Origin: Heterohyrax brucei
Taxonomy: Eukaryota > Chordata > Mammalia > Hyracoidea > Procaviidae
DNA: 64,000 nucleotides
Assembly (NCBI GenBank): GCA_028571685.1
Contig: CM053164.1
Span: 42,706,501 to 42,770,500, forward strand
Direction of reading: 5' to 3'
This document shows, in pieces, positions 9,436 to 21,756 of this stretch. The notes under the pieces were generated by a model. It was not told the DNA's origin and did not search any database. It worked only from the letters and a program-made list of their open reading frames with translations. Numbering within the stretch: the first letter of the stretch is position 1; the number at the start of each line of letters is the position of its first letter. Position numbers and translations under genes: made by a program.

Positions 9436-11730
9436 GTATGTGAACAGATTCTAATTCTGCCAGTATCCACAATTTATTTATTTTGTTATTTATTTTTTTA
9501 TCGTACTTTAGATGAATGTTTACAGAGCAAATTTGTTTCTCATTAAACAACTAATATGGGGTTACCAACAGCATAACGTGTCAACACTCTATACCATTCC
9601 ACCTTGGGTTCTCTTGTTACCAGCTTTCCTGTCAACTCCTGCCTTCTGGTCCTTACTTCTGAGCTGGTATGCCCATTTAGTCTCATTTTGTTTTATGGAA
9701 AACATTTTCTTTATAGACTTTATGCCAAGCATGCTAGGTGTTCCCTGAGACCATGGTCACCAGCCCTCAGCCCAGCAGTTCAGTCCCTCAGGGAGTTTAG
9801 ATGTGTTGATGAAACTTCCATGACCTTACTTTAGGCAGGTTGTGCTGATTATTCTAATATTTTGTACTGTCCTACTAATCACCAAAGTTACCACTTCCCT
9901 GTTGTCCAGTATTTTTCCCTCCCCCTACCTCCCCTCCATAGTAATCATCAAAGTTGTTTGTTCCATGTAAACCTTTTCATGAATTTTTATGACAGTAATC
10001 CCCTACAGAATTTGTCCTTTTGTGATTGATTTCATTCAGCATAATACCCTCCAGATTCATCCATGTTGTGAGATATTTCCCAAATTCAGCATTGTTCAGG
10101 ATCGTGGCGTAGTGTTCCATGGGTGTATATAGTATAGTTTATCCATTTACGTGTTTATGGGCACTTAGGTTGTTTCTATCTATCTTTCTGTTATTGTGAA
10201 TGATGCTACTGCTACAGTGAATATAGTGATGGCTCTTATTTCTGTAGGATATATTCCTAGGCATGAGAGTGCTGATGTTTCTATATTTCTAGCTTTTTAA
10301 AGAAGCTACATATTATTTTCCAAAATGGTTGTACAGTTTCACATTCCCAGCAGCAGTGCATGAGAGTTCCAGTCTTCCCACAGCCTCTCCACCATTACTG
10401 GTTTTTTTTTTTTTTTTTAATTCATGCCGGTGGTGTTGGGGTAGATGGTATCTCACTGTGGTTTTGATTTCCATTTCTCTAATGACTGATGATCTCAAAC
10501 ATTTCCTCATGTGTCTGTTATCTGCCTGAATGTCCTCTTTGGTGAAGTGTCTATACATATCTTTGTTCATTTTTTAGTTGGATTATTTGTGTTTTTCTTG
10601 TAGAGAGGTTCAATTTTTTCTGTAAATTTTAGAGATTAGAACTTTGTTGGGCTTATGATAGCCAGTTTTCTGCTTGTCCTCTGGTGTTCATGTATTGTTA
10701 GTTATGGCTTACATACTATTTATGCCATATATTAGGGCCTTTAGTGTTGACTCTATTTTTTTCCTGTGATCTTTATAGTTTTGGAACTCTATTTAGATCT
10801 TTAATCCATTTTGAAGTAGTTTTTGTGTATGATGTGAGGTGTGGATCCTATTTCATTTTATTTGCAGATGAACTTACACTTTTGCCAGCACTGTTTGTTA
10901 AAAAGGCTGTCTTCTCCATCTGATGGATTTGGGGCCACATAGATAGATGGATTTAAATCTGTGTTCTCAACTCTGTGTCACTGGTCAATGTGTCTGTCGT
11001 TGTACCCGGCTATTTTGACTACTGTAGATGTACTGTAGGTTCTGAGATCAGATAGTGTGAATCCTCCTACTTTATTCTTTTTCTTCAGTAGTGCTTTATT
11101 CTCTGGGGCCTCTTTTCTTTCCATATAAAGTTAATGATTAATTTTTTTATCTCATTAAAGAAAGCTGTTGGTATTTGCATCAGGATTGCGTTGTATTTAT
11201 AGATTGCTTTGGGTAAAATTGACATTTTCACAATGTTGATTCCACCTATATATGAGCATGGTATGTTTTTCTATTTATGTAGGTGTTGCTTGGTTTCCTA
11301 GAATAGTGTTTTGTAGTGTTCTTTATATAAGTTTTTTATGTCCCTGATTAGATTCATTCCTAAGTATTTTATTTTTTTAGAGGCTATTGTAAATGATATT
11401 GCTTTCCTGATTTCCTTTTCATAGTTCTCTTTATTGGTGTATAGGAATCCTATTGAATTTTATATCTTCATCTTATAGTCTGCTTCTCTCCTGAATCTAT
11501 TAGTTCTAGTATTTTCTTTTGGAGTCCTCAAATAAGGATTGTTTTACTTCTTCTTGATCAATTTAGATGCCTTTTATTTCTTTTTCTCATCTTACTGCTC
11601 TAGCTAGGACTTCCAGTACAGTATTAAATAGGAGTGGTGATAATGGGCATCTTTGTTCCTAATCTTAGGGGGAATATTTTCAGCCTTTGTCCTTTGAGAA
11701 TGATATTGGTTCTTGGTTTTGCATAGATAC

Positions 11731-12250
11731 TGTTTTAGTCATCTGGTACTGCTCTAACAGAAATACCATAAAGTAGATGGCTTTTAACAAAGAAAAGTTT
11801 TTTCTTAACACAGTCCAGTAGGCTACATATCCAAATTCAGGGTGTCCAGTCCACAAGAATGCTTTCCCTCTTTGTTGACTCTAGAAGAAGATCCTTGTGT
11901 TGTAACAGTCTTTGGTCAGGGAGCATCTTGGTGCAGGAACCTCAGGTCTGGAGGATGCACTTTACTCCTGGTGCTGTTTTCTTGATTGTATGAGGTTTCC
12001 AACTCTTTGCTTGTTTCCCTTTCCTTTTATCTCTTGTAAGATAAAAAGTGATGCAAGCCTTACTCCAGGGAAACTCCCTTTACAGTATAGCAGGGAAGCG
12101 ACTTTAGGAAGGGATTTACATTCCCACCCTAATCCTCTTTAACATATGACAGGAAAATCACAAAATGGAAGACAGTCATAAAATGTTGGGAATTGTAGCC
12201 TAGCCAGATGGCTACACATTTTGTCAGGGGACACAGTTCAGTCCATGACA
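11731..12250 (-). mobile_element. solo LTR of ERVL-MaLR type, minus strand
   Basis: It starts TGTTTTAGTCATCTGG and ends CAGTCCATGACA, the reverse of the TGTCATGG... LTR that recurs in this window. Flanks GATAC (11726-11730) and GGTGT (12251-12255) differ only by transitions and are compatible with an original GATGT target in the L1. Confidence 0.75.
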
Positions 12251-12510
12251 GGTGTCCCTTATTATGTTAAGGAATTTACCTTCTATACCTATTTTATTGA
12301 GACTTTTTATCAGGCATGTGTGTTACACTTGATTGAATGCCTTTTCTGTGTCAGTTGAGATGATCATGTGATTCTTTTCTGTTTTATTTATGTGGTGGAT
12401 TGTGATGATTGATTTTCCCTTATATATATATATTTTTTAATATGACACTGAATTCTGTTGACTAGAGTCCTATTAAGAGATTTTGCATCTGTATTCATGA
12501 GAGATATTAC

Positions 12511-12674
12511 CAAAACCCAAACCCATTGCCATCAAGTTAATTCCAACTCATAGTGATCCTATAGAACAGAGTAGAGCTGCCCCATAGACTTTGCAAGGAG
12601 TACCAGATTGATCTCAACTGCCAGTCTTTTGGTTAACAGCTGTAGCACTTAACTACTATACCACTAGGGTTGGA
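12511..12674 (-). mobile_element. AfroSINE inserted in L1, minus strand
   Basis: It runs from CAAACCCATTGCCATCAAG to ACTATACCACTAGGGTTGG. A further short SINE-like tail (TTTCAATGGCATTGGGTTTG, 12679-12698) follows in the opposite orientation. Confidence 0.85.
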
Positions 12675-12790
12675 ATCATTTCAATGGCATTGGGTTTGGT
12701 TTGAGAGGCATAGTCTGTAATTTTTTGGGGCGGGGAGGGTATATCTGCCTGGCTTTGATATCCAAGAATAAATTTGTAAGTGTCCCTTCC

Positions 12791-13303
12791 TATCATAGTC
12801 ATCCAGTGGCACTGTAACAGAAATACTACAAGTGGATGGCTTCAACAAACAAAAGTTTATTCTCTCACAGTCTAATAGGCTAGAAGTCCAAATTCATGGC
12901 ATCAGTTCCAAGGGAAGGCTTTCTCTGTCTCTCTGGAGGAGTATCCTTGTCGTCGCTCTTTCCCTGGAGTAGGACCTTCTCTTGTGGGAACCCTAGGTCG
13001 AAAGGACACATTCTGCTCTTGATGCTGCATTCTTGGTGGTGTGAAGCTCCTTATCTCTGCTCCCGTCTGTCTTTAATATCTCAAAAAATGTTGGCTCAAG
13101 ACACAGTGCAATCATGTAGCTTGAGTCTTGCCTCAGCATAACTGTGACCTTTCCCACCTCATTAACATCATGGAGGTAGAATTTACAGCACACAAGACAA
13201 TCACGTCGGTTGACAAAATGGTATATAGTCACACAATATGGGAACTCATGGCCTATCTAAATCAATACTCATGTTTTGGGGGGATACAATTCAATCCATG
13301 ACA
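12791..13303 (-). mobile_element. solo LTR of ERVL-MaLR type, minus strand
   Basis: It reads TATCATAGTCATCCAG... through AGTTTATTCTCTCACAGTC to CAATTCAATCCATGACA, the reverse of the same LTR type. Flanks CTTCC and TTTTC (12786-12790 and 13304-13308) differ only by C/T changes. It sits in L1 ORF2. Confidence 0.75.
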
Positions 13304-13875
13304 TTTTCTTTTCTGTGTTCTAAAAGAGTTTGAATAGTGCTGGTGCAAGCTTTTCTGTGAAAATTTGCTGCAGTTCTCAAGGAAAACCATCTCAGCCAGG
13401 GCATCTGGGGAGAGGGTGTTCTTTTATTACCTTTTCAGTCTCATTTTCTTGTTATAGGTCTATTATAGATTTTTAACTTCAGTTTATGTTAGTTTGGGTA
13501 GGTAGGGTGTTTCTAAACTTTTGTCTGTTTCCTCTAGGTTTTCAAATTTGTTGACGTACAGTTTTTCTTAGTACTATTATGGTCTTTTTTTTTAATTTCA
13601 GGTGAGTCTGTTATCATGTTCCCTCCCCCATTCCATTTCTCAATTTGGGTTATTTGCATCTTCTCTTGTTTTTCTTTTGTCAGTATGGCTAATGGTTTGA
13701 TGATTTGGTTGATCCTTGCAAAGAACCCACTTCTGGTTTTGTTGATTCTTTCTATTGTTCTGTTTCATAAGTTTCTGCTCTGATCTTTATTATTTCTTTC
13801 CTTCAGGTTGTCCTGGGCTTCTTTTGCTGTTCTCTATTTGTTAAAGTTCTATAGCTACTGTCTTGATTTTGTTCC

Positions 13876-14740
13876 TTTTTTAATTGTATTTTAGTTGAGG
13901 CTTTATAGAACCAACTAGCTTCTCAATAAACATTTAGTACACATATTATTTTGTGACATTGGTTACCAGCCCCATGACATGTCAACACTCCCTTCTCAAC
14001 CTTGGGTTCCCTATTAACAGCTTTCCAGTTCCCTCCTGCCGTCTAGTCCTTGCCTCAGGGCTGATGTGGCCCATTAGTATCATTTTGTTTTATGGGCCTG
14101 CCTAATCTTTGGCTGAAGGTGAACCTAAGGAATGATTTTATGGCTGAGCTAAAAGGGTGTCTGGGGCCATACTTTTGGGGCTTCTCCACTCTCTGTCAGG
14201 CCAGTAAGACTGGTCTTTTTGTGTGGATTAGAATTTTGTTCTGTATTTTTCTCCAACACTCTCTGAGACTCTCTATAGTGACCCCTGTCAGAGCAGTCAG
14301 TGGTGGTAGCCAGCCACCATCTATTTGTACTGAACTCAGTCTGGTGGAGACTGTAACAGTTGTGATCCATCAGTCCTTTGGACTAATCTTTCCCTTGTGT
14401 TTTTAGTTTTTTTCATTATCCCTTGCACTTGATTAGTGAGACCAGTGGAGTATGTTAGACGGCTGCTTATAAGCTTTTAAGACTCCTTATGTTACACACA
14501 GTTGTAAACTGTAGAACATTTTCATTATAAACTGTGTTATGGCAGCTAAGGTAGATGTTCCCTGAGACTGTGATCCCCATAGCTCTCAGCCTAGTAATTC
14601 GCTTCATTAGGGAGTTTAGATGTGTCTGTGAAGCTCACATGACCTTGCCTTGTACATACTGTGCTAGCTTCCCCAGTGTTGCGTACTGTCTTACCTTTTA
14701 CCAAAGTTATCACTCATTCTTTCTCCTGTGATGCCTGCAT
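13876..14740 (-). mobile_element. nested 5'-truncated L1 3' UTR, minus strand
   Basis: It begins just after a T-rich stretch (TTCCTTTTTTAATTG) and carries the same 3' UTR blocks as 9484-9900: GTCAACACTCCCTTCTCAAC, CATTTTGTTTTATGGGCC and TGTTCCCTGAGACTGTGATC. L1 ORF2 of the host resumes around 14745. It is a 3' end inserted into an older L1. Confidence 0.65.
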
Positions 14741-14890
14741 CCGTTGCTATAAACTAATCTCTGAGCACTGCCTTTGCTACTTCTCAGAGGTTTTGGTGTG
14801 ATGTGTTTTCATTCTAGTTTGATTCTAGGAAATTTTTTTATTCCATCTTAGATTTCTTCTATTACACAATGGTTTTTAAACAAGGTGTTA

Positions 14891-15491
14891 CAACATCTGA
14901 CAGTTAAGTTCACGAAATCATCCTAGGCAAAATGCTGCATACCTCATTGCTGAATATCACTATGGTCACCTTTGAGGTACTCCTCTTGGGAAGCTATGCA
15001 CCAACACCAATGCCTAGTCCACCCAGGAAGCTCTACACCAATGCCAATGCCTAGTCCGTCTTTCAAAGCCATTTTGGAACTCTTTTTCTGGAATGGCCCT
15101 CAGTGCTGTCGCCATATTACCCTGATGTCCTGAATGTCACCCACATGTTTTCCTTTCAATATTTCCTTTATCTTTGGGTAAGAAAAAAGTCATTGAGGGA
15201 CAGATTGGGTGAGTAGGGAGAGTGTTCCAATACAAGTTATTTGTTGACAGGCTAAAAACTCACTCAGAAACAGCTGTACTGTTAACTTTGTGAACTTGAC
15301 ACTGTGCCACCGTGTGCAATGGCCATTCCAGAAAGAGTTCCAAAATGTCTTTGAAGGGTGGGTAAGGTTCCACTGGCATCAGTGCATAGCTTCCCAAGAG
15401 GAGTACTTCAGAGGTGACTGTAGTGATATTCAGCAGTGAGGTATGTAGCACTTAGAACAATTAAGTTCGTGGACTTAATTGTCGGACCTTG
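14891..15491 (-). mobile_element. mariner-derived foldback element, copy 1
   Basis: The ends are CAACATCTGAC and GTCGGACCTTG, imperfect inverted termini next to TA (14889-14890) and TG (15492-15493). The outer arms are about 180-200 bases each and inverted relative to each other: CATTGCTGAATATCACTATG on the left answers TGTAGTGATATTCAGCAGTG on the right. The arm reads, on one strand, as the C-terminal coding end of a mariner transposase. It is inserted in L1. Confidence 0.75.
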
Positions 15492-16225
15492 TGTTCAGTT
15501 TCCATGGATGTGTTTTTTTTTCCCCATTGCCCTTCTGTTATTAGAGTTTACTTTTATGGTATTGTGATCAGAGAAGATGCTTTTGTATCAACTCAGTGTT
15601 ATGGATTTTGTTGAGGGTTGCTTTGTGGCCTAAGATATAATCTATTCTGGATAACATTCCATGTGTATTGGGAAAGAATGTTTACTTTGCTGCGGTTGAG
15701 TAGAGTGTTCTCTCTGTCGATAAGGTCAAGTTGGTTGATTCTGGCATTTAGGTCTTATATATCTTTTCTTAGTTTCATTTTTAGATGTTCTGTCCTTTAC
15801 CAAGAGTGGTGTGTTGAACTCTCCTACTATTATTGTGGAATTGTCAATTTCTCTTCAGTGGTGTTAGAGTTTATTTTGTGTATTTTCGAGCCCTGTCATT
15901 GTGTGCACATGTATTATGGTTATGGCCTCATGGTAGATTGTCCCTTTAATCATTATATAATGTCCTTCCTTCTATTTTATGGTGAATTTTGTTTTAAAGT
16001 CTGTTTTATCTGAGATTAATATTGCCATTCATGCTTTTTTGGTTGCCATTTGCTTGATATATATTTTTCTTTTCTTTGATTTTTAATGTGCTTATGTCTT
16101 TGTTGCTGAGACTTGTCTCCTGTAGATAGCATATTAATAGGCCCTGGGTTTTTTTTAATCCATTCTGTCACTCTCTGTCTCCTTATGGGTGCACTTTAGC
16201 CATTTATGTTCAGTGGGAGTATTGA

Positions 16226-18005
16226 TGTGTTGCTGTCAGGTGCCATCAAATCAGTTCTGACTCATAGTGACCCTGTGCGCAACAGAACAAAACACTGCCT
16301 GGTCTTGTACCGTGTCTGCTTTTGTTTTTATGTTTAAGTCCATTGTTGCAGCCACTGGGTCAGTCCTTCTGCTTGAGGGTCTTCCTCTTTTTTGCTGACT
16401 CCACTCTACCAAGCATGATGCCCTTCTCCGGGGACTGATACTTCCTGACAACATGTCCAAACTATGTAAGATACAGCCTTGCCATCTTTGCTTCCAAGGA
16501 GCACTCTGGTTGTACTTCTTCCAGAACAGATCTGTTTGTTCTTTTGGCGGTCCATGGTACCTTCAGTATTCTTCTCCAGCACCACAATTCAAAGGCATCA
16601 GTTCTTCTGTCTTCTTTGTCCATTGTCCAGCTTTCACATGTGTCTGATGCAATTGAAAATACCATGGCTTGGATGCTCTCAGGGGACATCGAAGCCAATT
16701 GGCTTGACTAGCCTATTGCCAAGAGAGTCTTCTACACCCTATGTTAGTGAGTGGCATCTAGAGTCTTAAGAGCTAGCTAGCTGCCATTTGAGGTGCACCA
16801 AATGGTCCCAACTCAGCTGGAACAGATAATTAGCAAGGACAACAATGACATGAGGGAAAAAGAGTCCAGAAGACAGAAAGACCCACATGAATGGGTGACT
16901 GTATCAACATGTGACCAGAAGAACCAGGTGGTGCCTGGCTACCACTAATGACAGCTGTGATGTTGCTTACAAAGTTGACTCCCAGTGGCAACACAAGAAA
17001 AAAAGGAGTGCACCCTAAGAATTCCACTAAAAGACTGCAGTTGATTTTCTGAAGTTCTGGGAGTTTCCCTGGGAGCATGGCCCCTAGACTTCATGCTACC
17101 CCGATCATAGATCGTTACTGAGGTCCACTCTTCCACTGGGAATGGATTGGATTTGGGGACACAGAGTAACCATATCATGTATGCACTTTATGGTTCTCTG
17201 CATCTGTAAGATGTCGTCCTACTGTCCTCTTGCTAGAGGAGAGTGGAGATGGTGGAGAGGAGGGGATAGGAGATTGTTAAGAGGCTATGACATGCATGGA
17301 ACGGAAGGGAAGAACGCCAGGCAGGGAGAGCAGAGGGAGCTGCAGATAGGTGGGCATGCAAATTTGAATTGTATTGTAAACTTTCCCTTAATCACAATTA
17401 AAAAAAAAAAAAAGAGGGAATACCATGGCTTGGGTCAGGTGTACTTTGGTTGTCAAAGTGGCACCTTTTCTTTTCAGTACTTTAAGGAGATCCTTTGCAG
17501 CAGATTTTCCCAGTGTAGTGCATCTTTTCATTTCTTGACTGCTGCTTCCGTGGGCATTGATTTGTGGACCCAAGTAAAGTGATTTCCTTGACAACTTCAA
17601 TCCTTTCTCCATTTATGACAATGCTGCTTACTGGTCTAGTTGTGAGGATTTTGTTTTCTTGATGTTGAGGTGCAATCCATACTGGAGGCTGTGGTCCGTG
17701 ATCTTCGTTAGTTAGTGTTTCAAATCTTTCTCACTTGTAGCAAGTAAGGTGGTGTCATCTGCATAATACAGGTTGTTAATGAGTCATCTTCCAATCCTGT
17801 TGCCTCATTCTTCTTCATATAGTCCAGCTTCTTGAGTTGTTTGCTTGGCATACAGATTGAAAAGATGTGGTGAAAGGATGCAATCCTGATGCACACCTTT
17901 CGTGACTTTAAACCATGCAGTGTCCTCTTGTTCTGTTAGTAAACTGCTTCTTGATTCACATGCATATTCCTTAAGGCACAATTAAGTGTTCTGGAATTCC
18001 CAGTT
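16226..18005 (-). mobile_element. RTE (BovB-like) LINE 3' half, minus strand, split by an L1 fragment
   Basis: The left end is the reversed RTE tail (GCTGTCAGGTGCCATCAAATC). Minus-strand translation at 16462-16698 gives the RTE C-terminal block (FELWCWRRILKVPWTAKRTN, then SVLEEVQPECSLEAKMARL). The RT region lies at 17434-18000. An L1 3' end (16673-17418) interrupts it, with a perfect 15-base target duplication. It is 5' truncated and lies inside an L1. Confidence 0.85.
16673..17418 (+). mobile_element. 5'-truncated L1 3' UTR with poly-A, inserted in RTE
   Basis: This 746-base insertion consists of the afrotherian L1 3' UTR in plus orientation and ends in a run of 13 A (17401-17413). Both flanks read AATACCATGGCTTGG (16658-16672 and 17419-17433), a perfect 15-base target-site duplication. 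Confidence 0.93.
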
Positions 18006-19756
18006 TACTCATTGTTAGCTGTAAGTGATTCTTGGTAGGTGAGTTTATTGCTGTCATTTTGTACTGCCTTTTTTTTTTGTGGTGCTGATGTTTTGTCACT
18101 CTTTTCTTTGATGAGCTCCTGTTATTTGTGGATTTTTTTGTTTTCATTTTTGGTTTTTGTAGATTTTGTGTTTACTGAGACTTTATCTTTTCTTTATTTT
18201 GATGTGTAGACTTGTTCGCTTTCTTTGAGATTAGTTTGAAATATACCCGTCTTCCTAAGTTCAAACCAGTCATTTATTACCTGATATTGCTTTGACTTCC
18301 TCTCCATTTGAAAATTCTTTACCTACACTGTTTATTCCCTCTTGTATTGTTCTGATGTTGATGCCTCTGGTTCCTTGTTGTAGAATTTTTAGTTGGTTTT
18401 ATCCTTGAGTGTTGATTATCTAGGTTGGGATCTAGGTCATGCTCTTCTCCTTTATGTCTCATATTCATTTGGTCCTTTAACTAAAGGTTCCCCTTAATAA
18501 TTCTTGTGTGCTTGGTTTAGTTTGGTTTTTACATATTCCCTTTAATTCTGTTTCTCAGAAGTGTTCTAATTTTGCCAGCGTATCTGAGTGAGAGTTTTGC
18601 AGGATGTATTCTTAGGTGGCAAGATTTTTTTCCTTTCAAGATTTTGTATATATCATCCTATTGCCTTCTTGCCTGCGTACTGTCTGCTGAGTAGGCAGAG
18701 CTTAGTCTTATTGTTTTCCCTGGGTATTTGACTTTTTGTTTTTCTTAGGCTGCTCTTTGGATTCTTTTTCCTTCAGTTTAGTAAGTGCCATTATGATACA
18801 TCTTGGTAATTTTCCTTTGAGATCTATTCTATATAGGGATCACTGTGCTTCTTTCATTATTGGCTTTTTGTCTGTCATCATAATAGGGAAGTTTTCTGTC
18901 AGCAAACCTTCTGTGATCTTCTCTTGGTTTTCTGTTTTCTCCTCCTGTTCTAAAACTCTGATTAAGTGCAGATTTTTGCATTAAAGTGTATCCCACATGT
19001 TCTCAGAGGTTCTTCACTGTTTTTCATTCTTTACTCTGATTTTTCCTCAGAAGTGATATCCAAGGATTTCTCTTCAATATTGCTAATCCTGTCTTCCATT
19101 GTGTCATATTTGCTCATAAAACTTTCTGTTGCACTGTCCGTTTCTGAAATCTTGTTATTTATCTTTTGAATTTCCACTTACTCTTTTTGTGTTTATTTAT
19201 TTTGATATTTTGTTCCTGTTATTATTTTCCTGTATTTTTCTATTGGTGTGTCTGTGTTTTCTCTGATTTTGTCTGTGTTTTTCTTTGTCATTTGGAGAAG
19301 AACCATGACTGTTAGAACTTTGAATTCCCTCTCAGATAGTTCCTCCATCTTTTCTCATGTCATCTCGTGTTTTATTTTGGTTGCTTTTTGGAACCTTCCT
19401 CTCCTGTTTTTTTAATATGTTTTGATATTGTATGCTGTCTCTGAGACATTCAGGAATTCTTTTCTTCATTTACTGATTGCAAATTTGATATTTCTTCCTG
19501 CTCTTTTGTTTTGTTTGATTGTGTCTAGGCTGACAGACTGGGCATGTTTGTTGTTTGCTTGCCTGTGGGTGTTTTTACTTCTCACCACGCTGTCCAGGTG
19601 AGTAGGACCAGTCACTCAGCAGTGTGCAGCAAGGCATGTTCTGAGGGGGTGGAGAGTTGGCGATGATTCGTTTGTGGCATGAACCGGGGCCAACAGGACA
19701 GAGCCAGGAGAAGTGAAGGACAGTGTCGGAACTCTGGGGGTCTGTATTGGTGCTGC

Positions 19757-20520
19757 TCGGGGATGCAAAGTTTCATGTACTATGCAGATAGGCAGGAGAG
19801 AAAGGAGATGATGTGATGGGTGAAGCTAAGTGGATAGGTGAAAGAAGAGAGAGAAACGAAAGGAAAAAATAAATAAATAAAATGGCAGCATGATAGTGAG
19901 AAAAAGAAGGAACCAACCAACAAATAAACAAAATAAGTAAATAATAAAGAAATAGCAACAACAACAAAATATATATACTGGTTGAGAATCCAACTGTTGG
20001 GGGTAGCAGCAAGCTGATGTCTGCTTCTCCAAGTGGCATGGCACAGCTGGTAAAGAAGAACCAGAGGTAATACTGGGCCTAGGTGGGATAGAGAAGAGAA
20101 AGATAAAGAAAACTAAAAATTATGGCACTGAGGGAGCTGGTCTGTGGGGCAGTTTACACACTGGGAGGCCATCTGGTAGGGGCTCTCTGGGTGAGTGGTA
20201 TAGCAAGCCCACCAAGAAGAGAGGCAGGTGGCACATGGGGTTAAGTGGACAGGAGAAAGGAAAGGAGAGAGAAAGAAGAAACAACAATAAAAATTAATAA
20301 ACAAAGTAAAGTGGCACTGAGGGAGCTGGTTGGTGATGGTACTACAGACCTGGGGATGATATATAACTCTCCTAAGGAACAGTGCAGCAGTGTCCTTCTA
20401 GAAGGGGCAGGGATGTTACACAGAGCTGGGTGGATTAGAGAAAGGAAGGGAAGGAAATAAGAGAAAGAGAAGAAACAAGGAAAAAAAGAGAAGAAATAAA
20501 ACAAAAAGTCATAGTCTGTC
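19757..20520 (-). repeat. GA-rich tandem monomers in an L1 5' UTR
   Basis: Four related blocks begin near 19829, 20080, 20246 and 20428. Each opens with GTGGATAGG/GTGGACAGGAG-like sequence, passes through a GAAAG-rich run, then AATAAA-type A/T sequence, and in two units GGCACTGAGGGAGCTGGT. Spacing is about 165-250 bases. They occupy the 5' end of the minus-strand L1. Confidence 0.6.
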
Positions 20521-20525
20521 AAGAA

Positions 20526-20930
20526 AGGGCATGGGCAGAGAGTCTTAATTAATTTTTTAAAGTGACGATGAGGCCAAAAAATTTCAGAGCCTCTAATCTA
20601 TGATACCATTTCAGGTTTCTTTTGAAAATAGTAAAAATATTGGTGTTACTACATCCTGACTCAGAAAACAGGAAATACTTTTTCCTTATCTCATCCTTCT
20701 CAAAAGACCTTGAACTTTGTTGGTGGGGAAATTAAGTCAGCTTCTTGAAACTTTTTTTCCTACTTCACCTGATAGCTTGTGATAGTGAATGTGGATTTTG
20801 ACTTGATATTAAAAAAAGTTTTAGTAGAGATACTATGAAAGAACATGTGTGTGGCTCTGCAAAGTAAGATGTGTGAACTCATTAATTTCTACATGTAATA
20901 TTTATACTTCTGAAAACCAGATCTGTCACC
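20526..20930. other. unassigned intronic sequence
   Basis: This AT-rich stretch between the L1 5' end and a short RTE derivative shows no ORF, splice-flanked exon or recognisable repeat. Confidence 0.6.
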
Positions 20931-21308
20931 CTTCTGTTAGTTTCTCATACTACTGTGGTGGCTTGCATGTGCTATTCTGATGCCAGAAGCTGTGTCACCA
21001 GTGTTCTCAATACCAAGAGCATTACCAGTGGTAGACAGGCTTTAGCAGAGCTTCCAGACTAAGACAAAGTAAAAAGGCCTGGTATCCTACTTCTAAAACT
21101 TAGCCAGTGAAAACCTCACAAAGCATGACCAAGTAGTGTCCAGTATGGTGCTGGAAGATGAGCCTCTGGGTTGGAAGGCACTGAAAACACAGTGGCTACA
21201 ATAACAGACTCAAGCATGTCAACAATTTTGAAGATGACACAGGGCTGGCAACATTTTGTTCTGTTGTACATGGTATTGCCATGAGTTTACTAACAATAAC
21301 AAAAACCA
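20931..21308 (+). mobile_element. short RTE-derived element: 5' UTR joined to 3' tail
   Basis: About 260 bases match the RTE 5' UTR (GCTTCCAGACTAAGACA, TTAGCCAGTGAAAACC, GCTGGAAGATGAGCC). They are followed directly from about 21190 by the RTE 3' end (GTGGCTACAATAACAG, then GCAACATTTTGTTCTGTTGT) and an AACAATAACAAAAAC tail. The whole coding region is missing. Confidence 0.75.
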
Positions 21309-21756
21309 GGTAACTGTGACAGATGAAGGAGGCTAGTGCAAGAAGATCTGTTTACATTATAAATACATCATTTACGTTATTTACATTGTACATAGGATCT
21401 TAGTCACTGCTTTTTCAGATAGCTGCTATTTACACGTAGGATTTTAGGAATCATGAAGCATATTGAAAGAAAAGCTGCTTTCGGTTATAAACATTTATAG
21501 GCCTTATAAATGTTTTGTCTCTTCTTGACCCAAGAGATCAATAACCTGACTGACAGTGCAAAGATACTACAGTTACAAAAAGTTTTGAAAATGCAGTGTG
21601 CTTTTTTGTTTTGATCTGAATTTTCTCTTCTCTGAGTCATCCTAATTTTGTTACCAGATGTTAATCCCTAAGATTGAGAGTAAAAGGCTTCGGTATCCAG
21701 TATTCAGTGTGATATGAGAACTACTATTCTTATTTAACCTTTACTCTCTTCCCTTT

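Larger units (their letters stand above)
9484..20525 (-). mobile_element. long decayed L1 LINE complex, minus strand (intron 3)
   Basis: On the minus strand, 3' UTR lies at about 9484-9990. ORF2 C-terminal coding is at about 10313-10570 ([29 protein letters not shown]). The reverse transcriptase region lies at about 11100-13870 and the endonuclease region at 15492-16225. ORF1 is at about 18600-19450 and 5' UTR runs to about 20525. Two MaLR LTRs, an AfroSINE, an L1 3' fragment, a mariner foldback element and an RTE copy interrupt it. No open ORF of functional length survives. Confidence 0.75.

Noticed and set aside
20241-20522. Minus-strand hydrophobic ORF resembling a membrane protein
   Set aside because: It is the complement of GA-rich tandem repeats, so the Phe/Ser/Leu-rich translation is a composition artefact.
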